Positions 33,048 through 43,180 of a stretch of 64,000 bases of DNA are shown one piece after another (within the stretch, counting starts at the first letter, position 1; each line of letters begins with the position of its first letter). The notes below the pieces were generated by a model, which was given only the letters and a program-made list of their open reading frames with translations, was not told the origin of the DNA and searched no databases. This DNA is from Durusdinium trenchii (lineage: Eukaryota > Sar > Dinophyceae > Suessiales > Symbiodiniaceae): the NCBI GenBank assembly GCA_963970005.1, contig CAXAMN010026362.1:131827-195826 (forward strand). Direction: 5' to 3'. The translations under genes were made by a program, and so were the position numbers.

Positions 33048-34184
33048 ATGTCTGGCATTGAGGGCAAAGAAGTTTTTCGAGATCTTACCTATGACGGCAA
33101 ACCATCAGGCTGCAGAGAGTTCCGCAGAAAGGCTGTGTTGAGTGTCGCATCGCTGGAAGAGAAATCCATCCACCTGGCCGGTCCACGATTGTTCAATCAG
33201 CTGTCCGGCGAGGCGATTGTTGAGTCGGCTGTCGGGCGAAGCTTGCCATGGAAGGCAACAGAACACCTCAACGTCGCCGAATTGAGGACCAAAACCGGTT
33301 GGTTGCCTGTTTTGAAGTCTTTGGACAAGCATTATCGCTTCTTGCCAGAAGCTGAGCTCCATGAAAGCATTGAAGAGTTCCTGTTTCATCTGAAGCGAAA
33401 GCCATCGGAAGGGACTACAGCCTTTGCATCGAGATTCCGCACCTCATTGAGTCGTCTGGAAACGTTGATAGCTCAAGAGCGTGAACAGAGTCAGAAGAAG
33501 AGAAAGACAGATAGTGCTCGCTCCTCTCTCATTCCACCATCTTCGATAGAACCTGCTTCAGAAGCTGAACCTCCGGATCGACAAGATTCGGAAACACAGG
33601 ATGCTGATCAAACCAATGAGTGGGAAGAGGAAGAAGATGGTGAAGCAGAGCCTCATGAGAGTGGTGCTTACCACACCCCTCACCATCCAGGAACACCTAC
33701 ATCTTCCGCGAGGGCCTCCAAGGAGAAGACGCCATCAGCTGGCTCCTTGAAGGAAGACACCCGACACCCGTCGTGCAAAGTTGAAGATGCAGCAAATGCT
33801 TGGAACAGTTGAGAAGTCACACTCCAAGCCCAAGCCTATCTTTCAGGAAATAGCGTGTTGGGGCACTTGTTCATGAAGAAGTTTGACATGTCGCGTGAGT
33901 CGAGGTCACACCTCATCCGTTCCACTGGCGTCTCAAGCCGTCTGAAGGACATTGAGCGTTTGATGAAAGCCTCTGACTTTGATGATGGTCATCGAGGTGA
34001 CGAGAGGCGAGCCTTTGCCCCGCGACAGCGAAGGGAGACCTTTGCTGTGGAGAAGGCATTTTCTTCGAGTTCGCTTGCAGCCATGACTGACTCCAGTTCA
34101 GAACATGACACGCTGGAGGTTGCTGTGCAGGATTCGCTTGGCTCGGATTCGCATAAGATGAGCAGATTCAAGAGGTCTATGTAA
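33048..34184 (+). pseudogene. Gag-like region of a Ty1/copia-type polyprotein
   Basis: The frame starts at ATG 33048 (MSGIEGKEVFRDLTYDGKPS). It shows the hallmarks of dinoflagellate copia Gag: a YDG box near residue 15, a helical core with HLNVAELRTKTG and YRFLPEAELHESIEEF, and RFRTSLSRLETLI near residue 140, then a Lys/Ser/Glu-rich tail. The frame is stopped once, by TGA 33810-33812 (codon 255). It then continues in the same frame with SGNSVLGHLFMKKFDMSRES and a DIERLMKASDF helix, which fits the C-terminal half of the same domain, until TAA 34182-34184. Gag would form the particle around the RNA copy. The start choice is the only ATG before the conserved core, just after a CAG. It is a single-copy relic by inspection, and confidence in the family assignment is good. 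Confidence 0.75.
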
Positions 34185-34264
34185 TGCAACAACAAGCCAA
34201 GAAGGCCTTCAAAAAGAGCTTTCGAACCTACAAAGAGTCCAAAAAGAAAGTGAAGGAACTGTAA
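34166..34264 (+). pseudogene. Linker between Gag and protease, shifted frame
   Basis: The reading moves to another frame at about 34166 (IQEVYVMQQQAKKAFKKSFR) and stops at TAA 34262-34264. A Lys-rich helix in this position, followed by a VVAV-type segment, is usual in these polyproteins before the protease. The frame changes are read as indels in a dead copy. Confidence 0.55.
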
Positions 34265-34605
34265 AGCAGCGTGCTCCTTGCGTGGCAGTTGTTGCAGTTC
34301 CACCTCAACAAGCAGGAGAGTCAGCTCCTTCGCAGCAGCCTCATTCTGGGAAGCCGCCTCATGAGAAAAAGAAGTTTGGTGGAAAAGACCACAAAGATCG
34401 AAAACCCAAAGTGAGAAAGGAAGAAGCCCATTTGACAGACTTCCACTGGGACGAAAGCATACAACCAGGTGTAGATATTGATTTTTCTTATATGGTGACA
34501 TCAATTCCTAGGGGGTGTGCAGTTCTGGATACAGGTGGTACAACATCACTTGTGATGACTCAAACAGCAGCGGCCTACATAAGTTTCTGCAGGCTCAGGG
34601 TTTGA
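34264..34605 (+). pseudogene. Retropepsin-like aspartic protease, N-terminal half
   Basis: A third frame resumes with KQRAPCVAVVAVPPQQ, passes a basic Lys/His-rich linker and reaches GCAVLDTGGTTSLV. The catalytic Asp-Thr-Gly is encoded at 34528-34536, and its hydrophobic-hydrophobic-DTG-x-T context is the standard active-site loop of retroviral-type aspartic proteases. A stop follows at 34603-34605 because a 31-bp tandem duplication (34594-34646) shifts the frame just where the protein should continue (KFLQAQGLSQPEG). Confidence 0.7.
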
Positions 34606-34646
34606 GCCAACCGGAGGGTTTGAGCTCAGGGCTTGAGCCAACCGGA
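34594..34646 (+). repeat. 31-bp-period tandem duplication in the protease
   Basis: A 22-base word beginning CTCAGGGTTTGAGCCAACCG occurs at 34594-34615 and, with one substitution, at 34625-34646. The 31-base shift is not a multiple of three and breaks the frame. Confidence 0.9.
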
Positions 34647-34691
34647 TTCAATGGTGCTACAGAACGTACTACATAAGGACTTCGTTCGACT

Positions 34692-35081
34692 GTGCAGTTG
34701 GGTTCACTCAGAGGTCAGATTACGACCTATGTGATTTCAGGAGCGGCTCCGTTTCTGCTCTCCCGTCGTGTGCTTGAAGGTATGCAGGCCACTCTGGACC
34801 TCGGCAAGTTGACAATCACTAGCAAGAAGCATGGCATGGATCGTGTTCCGTTGAAACAAGCCTCCAACGGGCATTTGCTCCTGCCCTTGTATCCTGGGAA
34901 GAACGAGTTTGTCGAGAGTTCACAGTGCTCTGTTGATCAGAATGAGCTCAATACTAACAAGACCAAAGTCGTCGAAGGACTGAGTGAGCATCGCGCCGTT
35001 CGTAAGAATAATCCTAGGCATATACTCCACTTAAGGTGTCATACAATGGTTTCAAGGTTTGAGACCAGTTGTCGAAGATGA
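34692..35081 (+). pseudogene. Retropepsin-like protease, C-terminal half and linker
   Basis: Frame starting at 34692 reads QLGSLRGQITTYVISGAAPF then LLSRRVLEGMQATLDLGKLT, the second lobe of the protease with the usual hydrophobic-Gly pattern and the conserved LLSR..L motif of copia proteases. It continues into a Ser/Asn/Lys-rich linker before stopping at 35079-35081. Confidence 0.6.
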
Positions 35082-35376
35082 ACAACATTTCCGATCCCTT
35101 GCAAAAGAACTGTCTATTGGGTATCATGGTCAAGCCATTGAAGGGGCTTGAGATCATCTCAATAAAGGACAATACAAAGATCCAGTAGGACAAGTCCCCA
35201 AGCTCCAAGATCATCAGCTCAACGAAGATGCCGAAATGAAGTCCAGAACCAGACATCTCTCATTTGACGATGATGACAGCTTAGAGGGCGCACCAAAGCG
35301 AGCCCGCTTTCGCCTTGATCGTAGTGCCGACTATTGGGAACAGAGGTCTAGAGGAATGGAGCCTAGAGGTCATTGA
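35056..35376 (+). pseudogene. Acidic linker of the polyprotein, one internal TGA
   Basis: Frame 1 is open from about 35056 (VVEDEQHFRSLAKELSIG) to TGA 35374-35376, except for TGA 35149-35151. It includes a strongly acidic patch (HLSFDDDDSLEGAPKRAR) typical of the disordered segment after the protease. Together with the Gag stop it is the second in-frame TGA of this relic. Confidence 0.5.
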
Positions 35377-35729
35377 GGTCATCTCCAGGAAGGACCCACG
35401 CCACATGCGCAAGAATATCCATGTTCCGTTGCCCAAGGACTGCAAGTCCGTGAGTGAATGGGGGAAGACCAGGAATGAAATGGATCGATTCAAGGCCAAA
35501 CGCTGGACCTACTCGGACATGGTTGACCTAGCCATGCAGGGTAATGCTGCCGGGCAAGAAGTGAGTCAGTACTTGAAGTGGATCAAGAACTGCTATGGAA
35601 AGGAAGGCGGTCAGAAGATTCCAACCAAGATCACAGGGTGTCGACCTTGCGATGTACTTGGAGCGCATGGGTTGGACCGAAAAGGCAACCAGCCATGGCC
35701 CGACTGAAGGCTTGTCACGAAAATTTTGA
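35315..35729 (+). pseudogene. Conserved C-terminal block of copia-type polyprotein
   Basis: Frame 35315-35707 carries SVSEWGKTRNEMDRFKAKRW, TYSDMVDLAM and YLKWIKNCYG. This WG-T...f(k)...Y..v...YL.W pattern recurs after the protease in dinoflagellate copia-like proteins and resembles a small nuclease-like or Zn-ribbon-associated module; its function is not established. At about 35637 the natural continuation moves to another frame (VDLAMYLERMGWTEKATSHG), ending at TGA 35727-35729. Integrase and reverse transcriptase should follow but are absent. Confidence 0.55.
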
Positions 35730-35791
35730 GTTGAGGCTTGGCTGTCTGATGTTGCAGTGGGCTAAACCCCTTATGGAGGGCGTGTTGAAAT

Positions 35792-35966
35792 GTCATGGCA
35801 TGGCATGAAGACATCGTGCATTGCCGCCATTCTGGCCTAAGGGCCCTTGAGCTTGGCCGATGGAGGCCATTCGGCGCGGCGTGGAGAAAAAGTGCATATC
35901 ACTTGAGCGTTGTCGGTGATCCTCGTGTTCCAGTTGGATATCAAACCTTGGAGTCATCCTCCGCTG
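35792..35966 (+). repeat. Flanking block A, right copy
   Basis: Lacks the 14-base insertion of the left copy. Blocks A and B on this side lie in one open frame (35795-36028), with eight bases between them, so A-B may be the original order. Confidence 0.95.
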
Positions 35967-35974
35967 GTTTTACA

Positions 35975-36043
35975 CATATGCCCATCAGGCTCGGTGATAT
36001 CAAACTCCTTCTTTCTTCCAGTCAGTGAGGTTTAGTAAAGCCG
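35975..36043 (+). repeat. Flanking block B, right copy
   Basis: CATATGCCCATCAGGCTCGG to AGTAAAGCCG; see the left copy at 32608-32676. Confidence 0.95.
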
Positions 36044-36725
36044 CAAACTTTCACGCTGTGCTTGTCAGGCTTTTAGGGAACTCAAACAAAAGCAGTGACT
36101 GAGAAATCTTTTTTCAAACAACAGCTAGCCCCTCTCCAACTACTTTGGTGGGTCTCTATCGATGTTGGAGTGTGATGTGATGTTCGTCGCCGACTTCTTG
36201 TGCCAGTGGCGATGTGTTCGGCCAGGCCACCTGCTTTTGCCATGACCCCCAGCTGAGATGTGTGGATGCTGGGAAGGACATCCGAGGGTAGCTCCTTACG
36301 TGGTGAGAAGATGTACGTAAAGGAAGTCGAATTGGATGCCTCAGGGCCGCAGGGGGACCAGCCAAAATCTTATATGAGATGACTGAGATGCCAGTATATC
36401 TATATATAACAATGAAATATTATATGATTATATGATACTTTATGCATGTGTTGCGCATTCTGTTGCTGCTTCCATGTTTGTTGGTTTGCTCTTGTGCCCT
36501 CAAATGTTTACTTGAATCAATTTTGTTAATTCTGGAGATGTAGGCCGCACAAGGTAAGAAACGAACTCATCAAGGATTTGTGGATATTCCTCTGTTCCTC
36601 TTCCAGTGGGTCGCGGGGTTCTATGTTGGCGACCTCGACAGGGACATAATGGAGAAACTGTGACGGCGATTCTGCGCTTGCAGTCGCCGAGACGGAACGG
36701 TTTCTCTGGTTCTTACTATATAGTA

Positions 36726-36780
36726 CTTCTTGCTACTACTAGGGTTGGCCCCCACCCTAGTAGCGATGGCCTCCGACAGG
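36726..36780 (+). repeat. Short family A/B composite
   Basis: CTTCTTGCTACTACTAGGGTTGG followed by CCACCCTAGTAGCGATGGCCTCC. Confidence 0.75.
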
Positions 36781-37886
36781 CTTCTTATTAATTATACATC
36801 TCGGCGGCTCGATGAACTTTGCCGAAACAGGCTGAACACTGTCGAGAGAAAGGGTCTGTCGCGGTTGGCACTCCTTGTTTCGTCACAGTTAAGCTCGAGT
36901 CTCCCTTAGGCGGGGGGAATTTCCCGGAGGAAACCTGAACCCTTTTGCGTCCTAGATAGCAGCTACTGAAGCTTCTAATTTCCCCTTAGGCTCACCTCGG
37001 CCTAGGCCTACCCCGCAATGCCAACTTCGCCAAAGCCACCGATACACCGGCCTGCGCTCTTTCCGTGTCACCCTTTGTGTCGAGGAGGCGGCAGGTGAGC
37101 TGCTTTGGCCTGAGAAGAAGAAGGCTGGGAGATCTCTGACAGAGTCGAAATTAGCTGATTGCCAACACGAGGGAGGCCTTCCACGGGCCCACAGAACACA
37201 TTGTTTTCTTTTCTGGTGCCGCTCAGACTTGAGATGAGCGCATTTTTTCAGAGAGACAAAGCAGACCCAGCTACAGAATATATGGCACCCGTGTCTTGAT
37301 TGGAACCAAGGTAAGTCGACTGCAAACATCACCTCTTGGGAACAGTGCGGGGGGGGAGATGTGTGGAACATTACACTGCTTTGATGGGCATTTGCAGGTT
37401 GGGCTTTAACACATACTCAACTTTGTTGGAAGAGTCAACGCAAGGTCTTTGAACAACTCATGTTGAGACAGCATCACTGGTCCTGGTGGATGGCTGCGCA
37501 ACTTTCACATGGAAAAACACCGGTGCCCTTTGTGGACCCCGAACTTTCCCGGACAACATACTGTATATTTATATATATAGATCACATGAAATCCATTGCC
37601 TTCTCTCGAACGGTTGCAAAGAGAAGCAATCTTGAGGTTTCCCAAGCATGGCCAAGAAAAGGGATTGCCTGCAACTTGGAAGGGACTGTTCTCCTGCTTT
37701 CCAACCAAAAACACCTGGCGTCACCTAACGTAATGGACTGAGTTCAACCTCCAGGTGGTGCAGGAGGTCTCTCATTCTTCACCAGTTGGATTGGCCAACT
37801 TTGGGTTGCAGATCCAGATTTTGTACTTTGACCCACACCTGGTGACTTACGGTTCAACATTCTGCAGAGGTCACACTTCCAACTTC

Positions 37887-38024
37887 ATAGCGATGACCTC
37901 CACCATAGCGATGGCTTCCACCCTAGTGAGCTTCTTGTTTCTAATAGCTTCTTGTTACTACTAGTAAGGCACTTGTTACTAGTAGCGATGCACTTGTTCC
38001 TAGTAGCGAACATTGTTCCTAGTA
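37887..38024 (+). repeat. Family B units followed by a family A cluster
   Basis: Two B units (CATAGCGATGACCTCCACC, CATAGCGATGGCTTCCACC) pass directly into A modules (TAGTGAGCTTCTTGTTTCTA, GCTTCTTGTTACTACTAG, TAAGGCACTTGTTACTAGTA, GCGATGCACTTGTTCCTAGTA, GCGAACATTGTTCCTAGTA). Confidence 0.9.
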
Positions 38025-38057
38025 TGAGACTCTTGTTGACCCTTTTTTCGCGGCTAG

Positions 38058-38412
38058 GTCTGGCACTGCACGTCCACCTGACCTGCGCCGCGAAGAGTGC
38101 AGAGCTCCCAGTACCACCGTGAACAGCGCAGATTTCTGCGCGACTTGCAGGCAACTGGATGCTGAAGGCACCAACGATCTCCTCGACACGGTTCTGGAGC
38201 AATACACTGCTTGGCAAGGTGGGCGTGCACAAGGCCAAGAGAGCCAGAAGCCGCAGAAGGGCCCAGGCAAATCTGGAGATGGCCATAAGGGTTTTGGCAA
38301 ATTCAACGGAAATGCGAGGCGGGGGCACTTTGCTGCTCGCAGCTGGAATCAGAAAGGAAGCTATGCCCACTATCCGGATGAGCCAGCAAACAAAAGATCC
38401 AGGGCACACTGA
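38058..38412 (+). CDS. Candidate terminal exon, Gly/Lys/Gln-rich protein
   Basis: After a T-rich tract and GGCTAG, a 117-codon frame runs to TGA 38410-38412. The first part is mixed (NSADFCATCRQLDAEGTNDL). The tail is strongly biased to Gly, Lys, Gln and Arg (GQESQKPQKGPGKSGDGHKG; FGKFNGNARRGHFAARSW) and ends near a basic KRSR. Such a tail is typical of RNA- or chromatin-associated disordered regions, and this bias in one frame is the main evidence. No domain recognised; there is no in-frame ATG in the first part, so an upstream exon is needed. It begins about 35 bases after a family A cluster. Confidence 0.33.
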
Positions 38413-39220
38413 AGTTGTCGAGTTGCCGAGCATCCTTGTGAGAATGTACAATACAAATCAGTCAACCCACCGTCAGGAGTAGATCGACATGACGTGCGTG
38501 GAGAGAGGAAGGAGGACCAAGGAGAACAAGAGCAGGGAACTGTTTGGAATATGCGAGTCTGACAAAAGGAGAAGCCAGTGATTCAGCTTTGATCACAATC
38601 AGTGATTAAGGCTTCACTTATTTTCACGACTTTCAGCTTGCTTTTTCTTTGGGTTTGGTCTCAGAACAGACCAACTAGACTCGCTCCGGCTTTGGGCGAC
38701 CTGTGGTGTGATCCTGCTGGAGCCTTCGAGGTGAGCGAATGTGAGCGGTTAAAAGTGTCTGCCGGGTGAAGGTTGTTTGACTCGAGAACGCGATGACCTA
38801 TGGTTCTGCCAACTGATACAACCAGGCCCTACCGCTGTTGACCAAGCAACAGAGAGTCCAGAAGTAGAACAAACCTGCCGAACATGCACATCTCTATCGG
38901 TTTTGGAGGTAATCTCCCTTATCAGCGAGATTAAAAGCTTCGCTGCGTACGAAGCAAACAAACTGAGCATGGTACAAGGTCTGACTCTGCGTTCCGCAGA
39001 GCTAGCTGACACTGCTTTTTTCCAGATCTGTCCGCTGGGAGGTGGTTGGTTGATCTTTCCCGTGCCACGGTGGTAAAGAAGTGGTGCACATTGCTGCAAC
39101 CAATCCGATGAAACCGAGCTTGTTTGATAAACTTGTTTGCAGATGAAGGGATCAAGCCGAATCACATCTGCCGTTGTCCAACCTGTTCATGCAAACTTGT
39201 GCCTGTGCTCTTCGAACTAG

Positions 39221-39343
39221 AGTCAGGAGCTGGAAGGGCTAGAGACGGGGAAGTTCAAAGATGATTACAAAGACGACGACAAAGATGAGGAGGAGAAGGT
39301 GTGCGACTCTGGTTTTGGACACCTGAATGGGTTGCTTAGCTGA
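39221..39343 (+). CDS. Candidate small acidic/Lys-rich exon
   Basis: After GAACTAG the frame reads SQELEGLETGKFKDDYKDDD then KDEEEK, with a GT directly after GAGAAG (39298) as a possible donor; if unspliced it ends at TGA 39341-39343. The dense D/E/K run in one frame is the evidence. It contains DYKDDDK, one Asp short of the FLAG epitope; codons and context do not suggest vector sequence. Confidence 0.22.
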   Translation, partial: SQELEGLETGKFKDDYKDDDKDEEEKVCDSGFGHLNGLLS

Positions 39344-40913
39344 CTGCAACAGTGTGTTATACTAGGTTGTTTACTTTGTTATGGGGCGATGCACGAAGCA
39401 GGTGATCACAGGAGTGGGTTCACATTGGAGTTCCACATGCGTTTGGTTCGAATGGCAAGGAAGAAAGGTACCAGGTACAAATGTCAAGTCTTGGAACCGA
39501 GAGCTCCGGCAAGCAGCGCTTGAGTGGCTGGATTAGGTTAGTTCTTAGAACTCAGGTGTCGCTTGGAGTTGCTATAATTGGAAAGTGCATGAAAGAGTCT
39601 CCTGCCATTACCAAGTGGCCCTGCGGAGCTGCTACTAAATCAAGAAGCAGGGTTTCTTGTTCTGTTTGCTTCAGTTTTGCTGGGGCCGCTGACCACCGCA
39701 AGCTGAACCGTTTGCGTTGTAATCGCCCGAGTGGAAAGAACTACGACCAGCCTAGGTATCCAACTGAGGTCTAGTGGCCGTTGGGTATATTCGACACCAC
39801 CTGGAGGAGGTCAAGTACTTCACACTCCTAGCCACAAGATTGAACCAAGTATATACATGACAGGCACAGTCACATGAATGAGGGTTGAAACGGTCCCTAA
39901 GTTATAGCTGAACGGGCTGCACTTCTTGCAAACCGCCGCCAACGCGCTCCGTTTTGGCGAGGTGCCTCCAGAAGCGGCTCCAAGCCGAGTGGGGGCGCAC
40001 AGATGCGAACGTTGACATCCGTAGTGAATTTCCCACCATAGCAATGGCCTCCGCCATCGGTTGCTTTGACATGCTTTCACCGGCTAGTGTAGATCCTGCG
40101 GATTTGAACAGAATGATCGGAACGTTGCAGCGCATCAATCCCCCGGAACCAGGAGGAACCAGGAGGAACCAGGACCACTCACATGGGTCAAGCTTTACCA
40201 CTGAGGTTGAACAGCGCTTCACTGCCGAAGAATTGGAACAAGCGCGAAAGGAGGCCGTCCTTCCCGCAAGCGGTTGAATGAAAGAGCATCAACGCGAGGG
40301 ATGGTGGAGTTTCGAAGAGGTGCCTCAAACGAATGGATTCCAGCCTTTGGGGTTTGGCAGGTCCGGTAGGTCTTAGTTTCTTTTTGTATTCAGACGCATT
40401 CATGAAGTGATACGAAGTGGCACCTGTCAAAACTGGACCTTCCGGTTTGCCAAAGAATCCCAGGTTTGCCTGCTGCATTGTTGGACTCCTGTTTTGGTTG
40501 CAAAGTAGAATATTTTCTAGGCAAATCCTGGAAAGCTAAGGGACTAGTGGATTATAGGTTGTCATCCCGTAGTAGATAGATTTTTATGAAACTTTTTTTT
40601 TTTTTAAATAGCATCGTGGTCTACTGGAGTCACTCGAGGATGCTCACTTACATCTATCTACCGAAGTACTGGCCTTTGAGGATGAAATACCAAATTACAT
40701 GTCACTTGTAAAGTTGTCCTAAAGTAGATGGAACATGGAACAAACCAAGAGACGATAGGAGCACAGGCAGATGCTTCAAAATGGCAGCCCCAAACCACCA
40801 TGTTCTCTAGATGGTCATCCAGCATCAGACCACAGATATTCAAGGGCTATGACAAATCGCTCTTTGGTGGCAAGGGGTGGCCAAGAAAAGTTAGGAAACA
40901 AGTTCTTGTAAAG

Positions 40914-40943
40914 AGTAGCAGTAGCAGTAGCAGTAGCAGTAGC

Positions 40944-40978
<35 letters not shown>

Positions 40979-41116
40979 CCGTAGCCGTAGCCGTAGCCGT
41001 AGTCGTAGTCGTAGTCGTAGCAGGAGTAGTAGTAGCAGCAGCAGCAGGAGTAGTAGTAGTAGTAGTAGTCGTAGTCGTAGTCGTCGTAGGAGGAGTAGTA
41101 GTAGTAGTAGTAGTAC

Positions 41117-41162
<46 letters not shown>
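40914..41162. repeat. TAG/CAG trinucleotide microsatellite
   Basis: About 250 bases of AGT, AGC and CGT triplets with ordered sub-blocks: (CAGTAG)n, then (TAG)n, (CCGTAG)n, (TCGTAG)n and (TAG)n. It is the reverse complement type of the array at 4134-4390. The plus translation gives Ser/Arg dipeptides that mimic an SR-protein RS domain; the minus gives poly-Thr. Neither should be called a protein. Confidence 0.95.
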
Positions 41163-41163
<1 letters not shown>

Positions 41164-41376
41164 ATAAAACAGAATGCAGCCCACTTCCCTATTGTTGTCA
41201 GAAGAGAGTCCCCCAAAGATAGTGCTCAGATTCGCAGGTCGATGCTATGCTGGACGCGGATGACACCGTCACGGGCTACAGTGCAGGAGCCTGAGAGCTT
41301 CTTAGACGAAGTGCATTACAAAGTGTATGCTGAACAACCGTAGAGCTTGCTCCATCAGGAGTTGTTGCAAAGATGT

Positions 41377-41472
41377 TTCCAACTTAATAGCGATGGCCTC
41401 CAACCTAATAGCGAAGGCCTCCAACCTAGTAGCGATGGCCTCGACCCTGATAGCGCTGGCCTCCAACCGGAT
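41377..41472 (+). repeat. Family B array, four to five units
   Basis: Forward units TTAATAGCGATGGCCTCCAAC, CTAATAGCGAAGGCCTCCAAC, CTAGTAGCGATGGCCTCGACC and CTGATAGCGCTGGCCTCCAAC. Substitutions are scattered, so this is not a fresh expansion. Confidence 0.95.
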
Positions 41473-41749
41473 TGTTCTGAATCTGAATAGCACCAGAGAT
41501 ATCATGCCTTGAGTGTGACTCACTGATCCTCATAGACCCGGGTTCTGTTTTCGAGGTGTCTGGGCCTTTGACCATCCATGGCGCGCCTTGGCATTGCTTG
41601 ATCGGAAGCTGACGTAGCCACCATGCCTGGTGTTACAACTCAGCAGTGGTTGTGGTACTCATATATTCACAAAATGCCTGTAGGTATCTGTAGGTGACCA
41701 TGTAATGTTGGTGACAGGGAACCATAGGGTAGTACCTCTACAAGCAAAA

Positions 41750-42025
41750 CCCACGGCTGTAGAGCACCAGGTCTTTACCAGTAACAAAGCGACTGCCAAT
41801 TCGAGATGTCTGGATGTGCTTGTAGGCTTCCTCACCAGTCTCTGGCAAAATCCATGGACTGTGACAAAGCAGAAGAGCCTGTAAGCAGTGTTCTTGGTAC
41901 CCCCGCGCTCGGACGGCGTCAGCTCTCGAGGTCGCCACGACAGACACGGTGCCAACGAGCTCGGCGCCGAGCGCACCTGCGGCCTCCGCGGGAGGCGGCC
42001 AGAAGACACAGAGAGGAGCAAGCAA
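41750..42025 (-). CDS. Candidate minus-strand exon(s), unknown product
   Basis: A minus frame of 92-95 codons ends at the complement of 41750. The upstream GC-rich part reads EAAGALGAELVGTVSVVATS and the AT-richer part SRIGSRFVTGKDLVLYS; a possible GT...AG intron lies between them. The base-composition shift and the Ala/Gly/Val-rich segment look protein-like, but other frames are open too. No family recognised. Confidence 0.2.
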
Positions 42026-42392
42026 GCATGAACAGAGTGTTTTTAGATGTTTTTAAGATACGGCTTAATGTACTTCTGTATTCCGTATCCACCAAAGAGC
42101 ACGACAAGGTGGAACGCTGTATCAATGCATTGTTAATAAAGGACATATAGATGAGTTGTAAAGCAAGGATGCCTGGCTTGGCACTCAAGCACAGAACACG
42201 TGAGCGCCCCTGTAGAGCAAGTATCCCAGCAAACATGCAGCATCAGCATGTCGTGCACGCTTTGATCCGAGTCCGGCCCGGAGATGCAGGGCCTGCAGCT
42301 ACAGCTTCGAACGCAGCACCTGCAACAGAGTCCAGGCTGGCGGAAGGGTGCGTGTTTGTTTGCAGTTCACAGTGAAAGTATGAAAGTTCGCC

Positions 42393-42462
42393 AGTAGGTT
42401 GGAGGCCATCGCTATTAGGTTGGAGGCCATCGCGCTTAGGTTGGAGGCCATCCCTATTAGGT
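42393..42462 (-). repeat. Family B array, three units
   Basis: GTAGGTTGGAGGCCATCGCTATTAG and two further units with CGCGCTTAG and CCCTATTAG ends. Confidence 0.9.
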
Positions 42463-43092
42463 ACTGTAGGGAGTTTTAGCGAGGTTATGGAAGGGTAAGG
42501 GATTCGGTTGAAAATTGAAAGGAAGTGTTGCCCCACCGCACCCCCCTCAAAGATCAGCTAACTGAAAGGACATGACACCTTCTGACCTTCTGCAAGCATG
42601 TAGAACCCCACGGTTTGGCATATGCAACTGGGGAATGCCGGAATAGAGCCTTCATGGACTGCTATGTCTCTTTTGCCACATGTCGTGTTTTTTCATATCA
42701 TGCGTTGCACAAAGAGTCAGAGCGCCAATCGTGTGTGGGAATACAGCGAGAATAACATGGGCATTCTTTTTTTCAGAGTAGTGTTACACATTGCACTGGA
42801 TATATAGGACCTCAAGAATATACTTGGAGTTTTGGAGATAAACAGGTCTCCTCTAGAAGGCCAGCACAGCCGGCAACGAAGGCCTTCTAGACCGGAAGCG
42901 GAGGAGGAGAACCCTTGGCTCGCGGAGAACCCTTGGGTGCGCTGGGCTCCTGCGTGGGGAAGAGTTGGAGGGTGGTGTGAAGCAGAGGGTGTGAAGCAGA
43001 TGTGACTGCTGCTGGTTCGGTGTGTTACGCCTGGTTATCCGGCTACACTGGTGTTTTTTACCCGCACAGAACATCTGTTGGGGCCAAGACAA

Positions 43093-43180
43093 GCCCTTTG
43101 CTACTAGTAGCTTCTTGCTCCGTTCGTAGTATGGCCAGGAGCCCCGTTCGTAGCGTCCTTGCTCCGTTCGTAGCGATGTG
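43093..43180 (+). repeat. Family A cluster, mostly CGTTCG dialect
   Basis: One standard module (TTTGCTACTAGTAGC) followed by four in which TAGTAG is GTTCGTAG: TTGCTCCGTTCGTAGTATGG, GCCCCGTTCGTAGCGTCC and TTGCTCCGTTCGTAGCGATG. Confidence 0.9.

Larger units (their letters stand above)
32608..36043 (+). mobile_element. Decayed Ty1/copia-like retroelement with permuted flanking repeats
   Basis: A polyprotein remnant (33048-35729) is bracketed by two sequence blocks that occur on both sides in opposite order: block B then block A on the left (32608-32676, 32677-32863), block A then block B on the right (35792-35966, 35975-36043). The internal part carries a Gag-like region, a DTG protease site and a conserved C-terminal block; I see no integrase, reverse transcriptase or RNase H. 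Stops and frame changes show that it is dead. The flanks behave like terminal direct repeats that have been circularly permuted, or like a tandem repeat broken by loss and insertion. Ordinary LTRs would keep the same order on both sides. Confidence 0.7.
36044..40913. other. No recognised gene; A/B repeats and two weak exon candidates
   Basis: Holds AT-rich words at 36380-36450, mixed A/B repeats at 36726-36780 and 37887-38024, candidate exons at 38058-38412 and 39221-39343, and an open frame at 39954-40277 that includes three GGAACCAGGA tandem copies. Nothing else recognised. Confidence 0.5.

Noticed and set aside
39263..39283. DYKDDDK, almost a FLAG tag, suggesting vector contamination
   Set aside because: One Asp short of the epitope, embedded in a longer acidic/Lys stretch, and no vector sequence around it.
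40728..41222. 164-codon Ser/Arg-rich frame resembling an SR splicing factor
   Set aside because: The Ser-Arg part is entirely microsatellite, with no RRM or other domain beside it.
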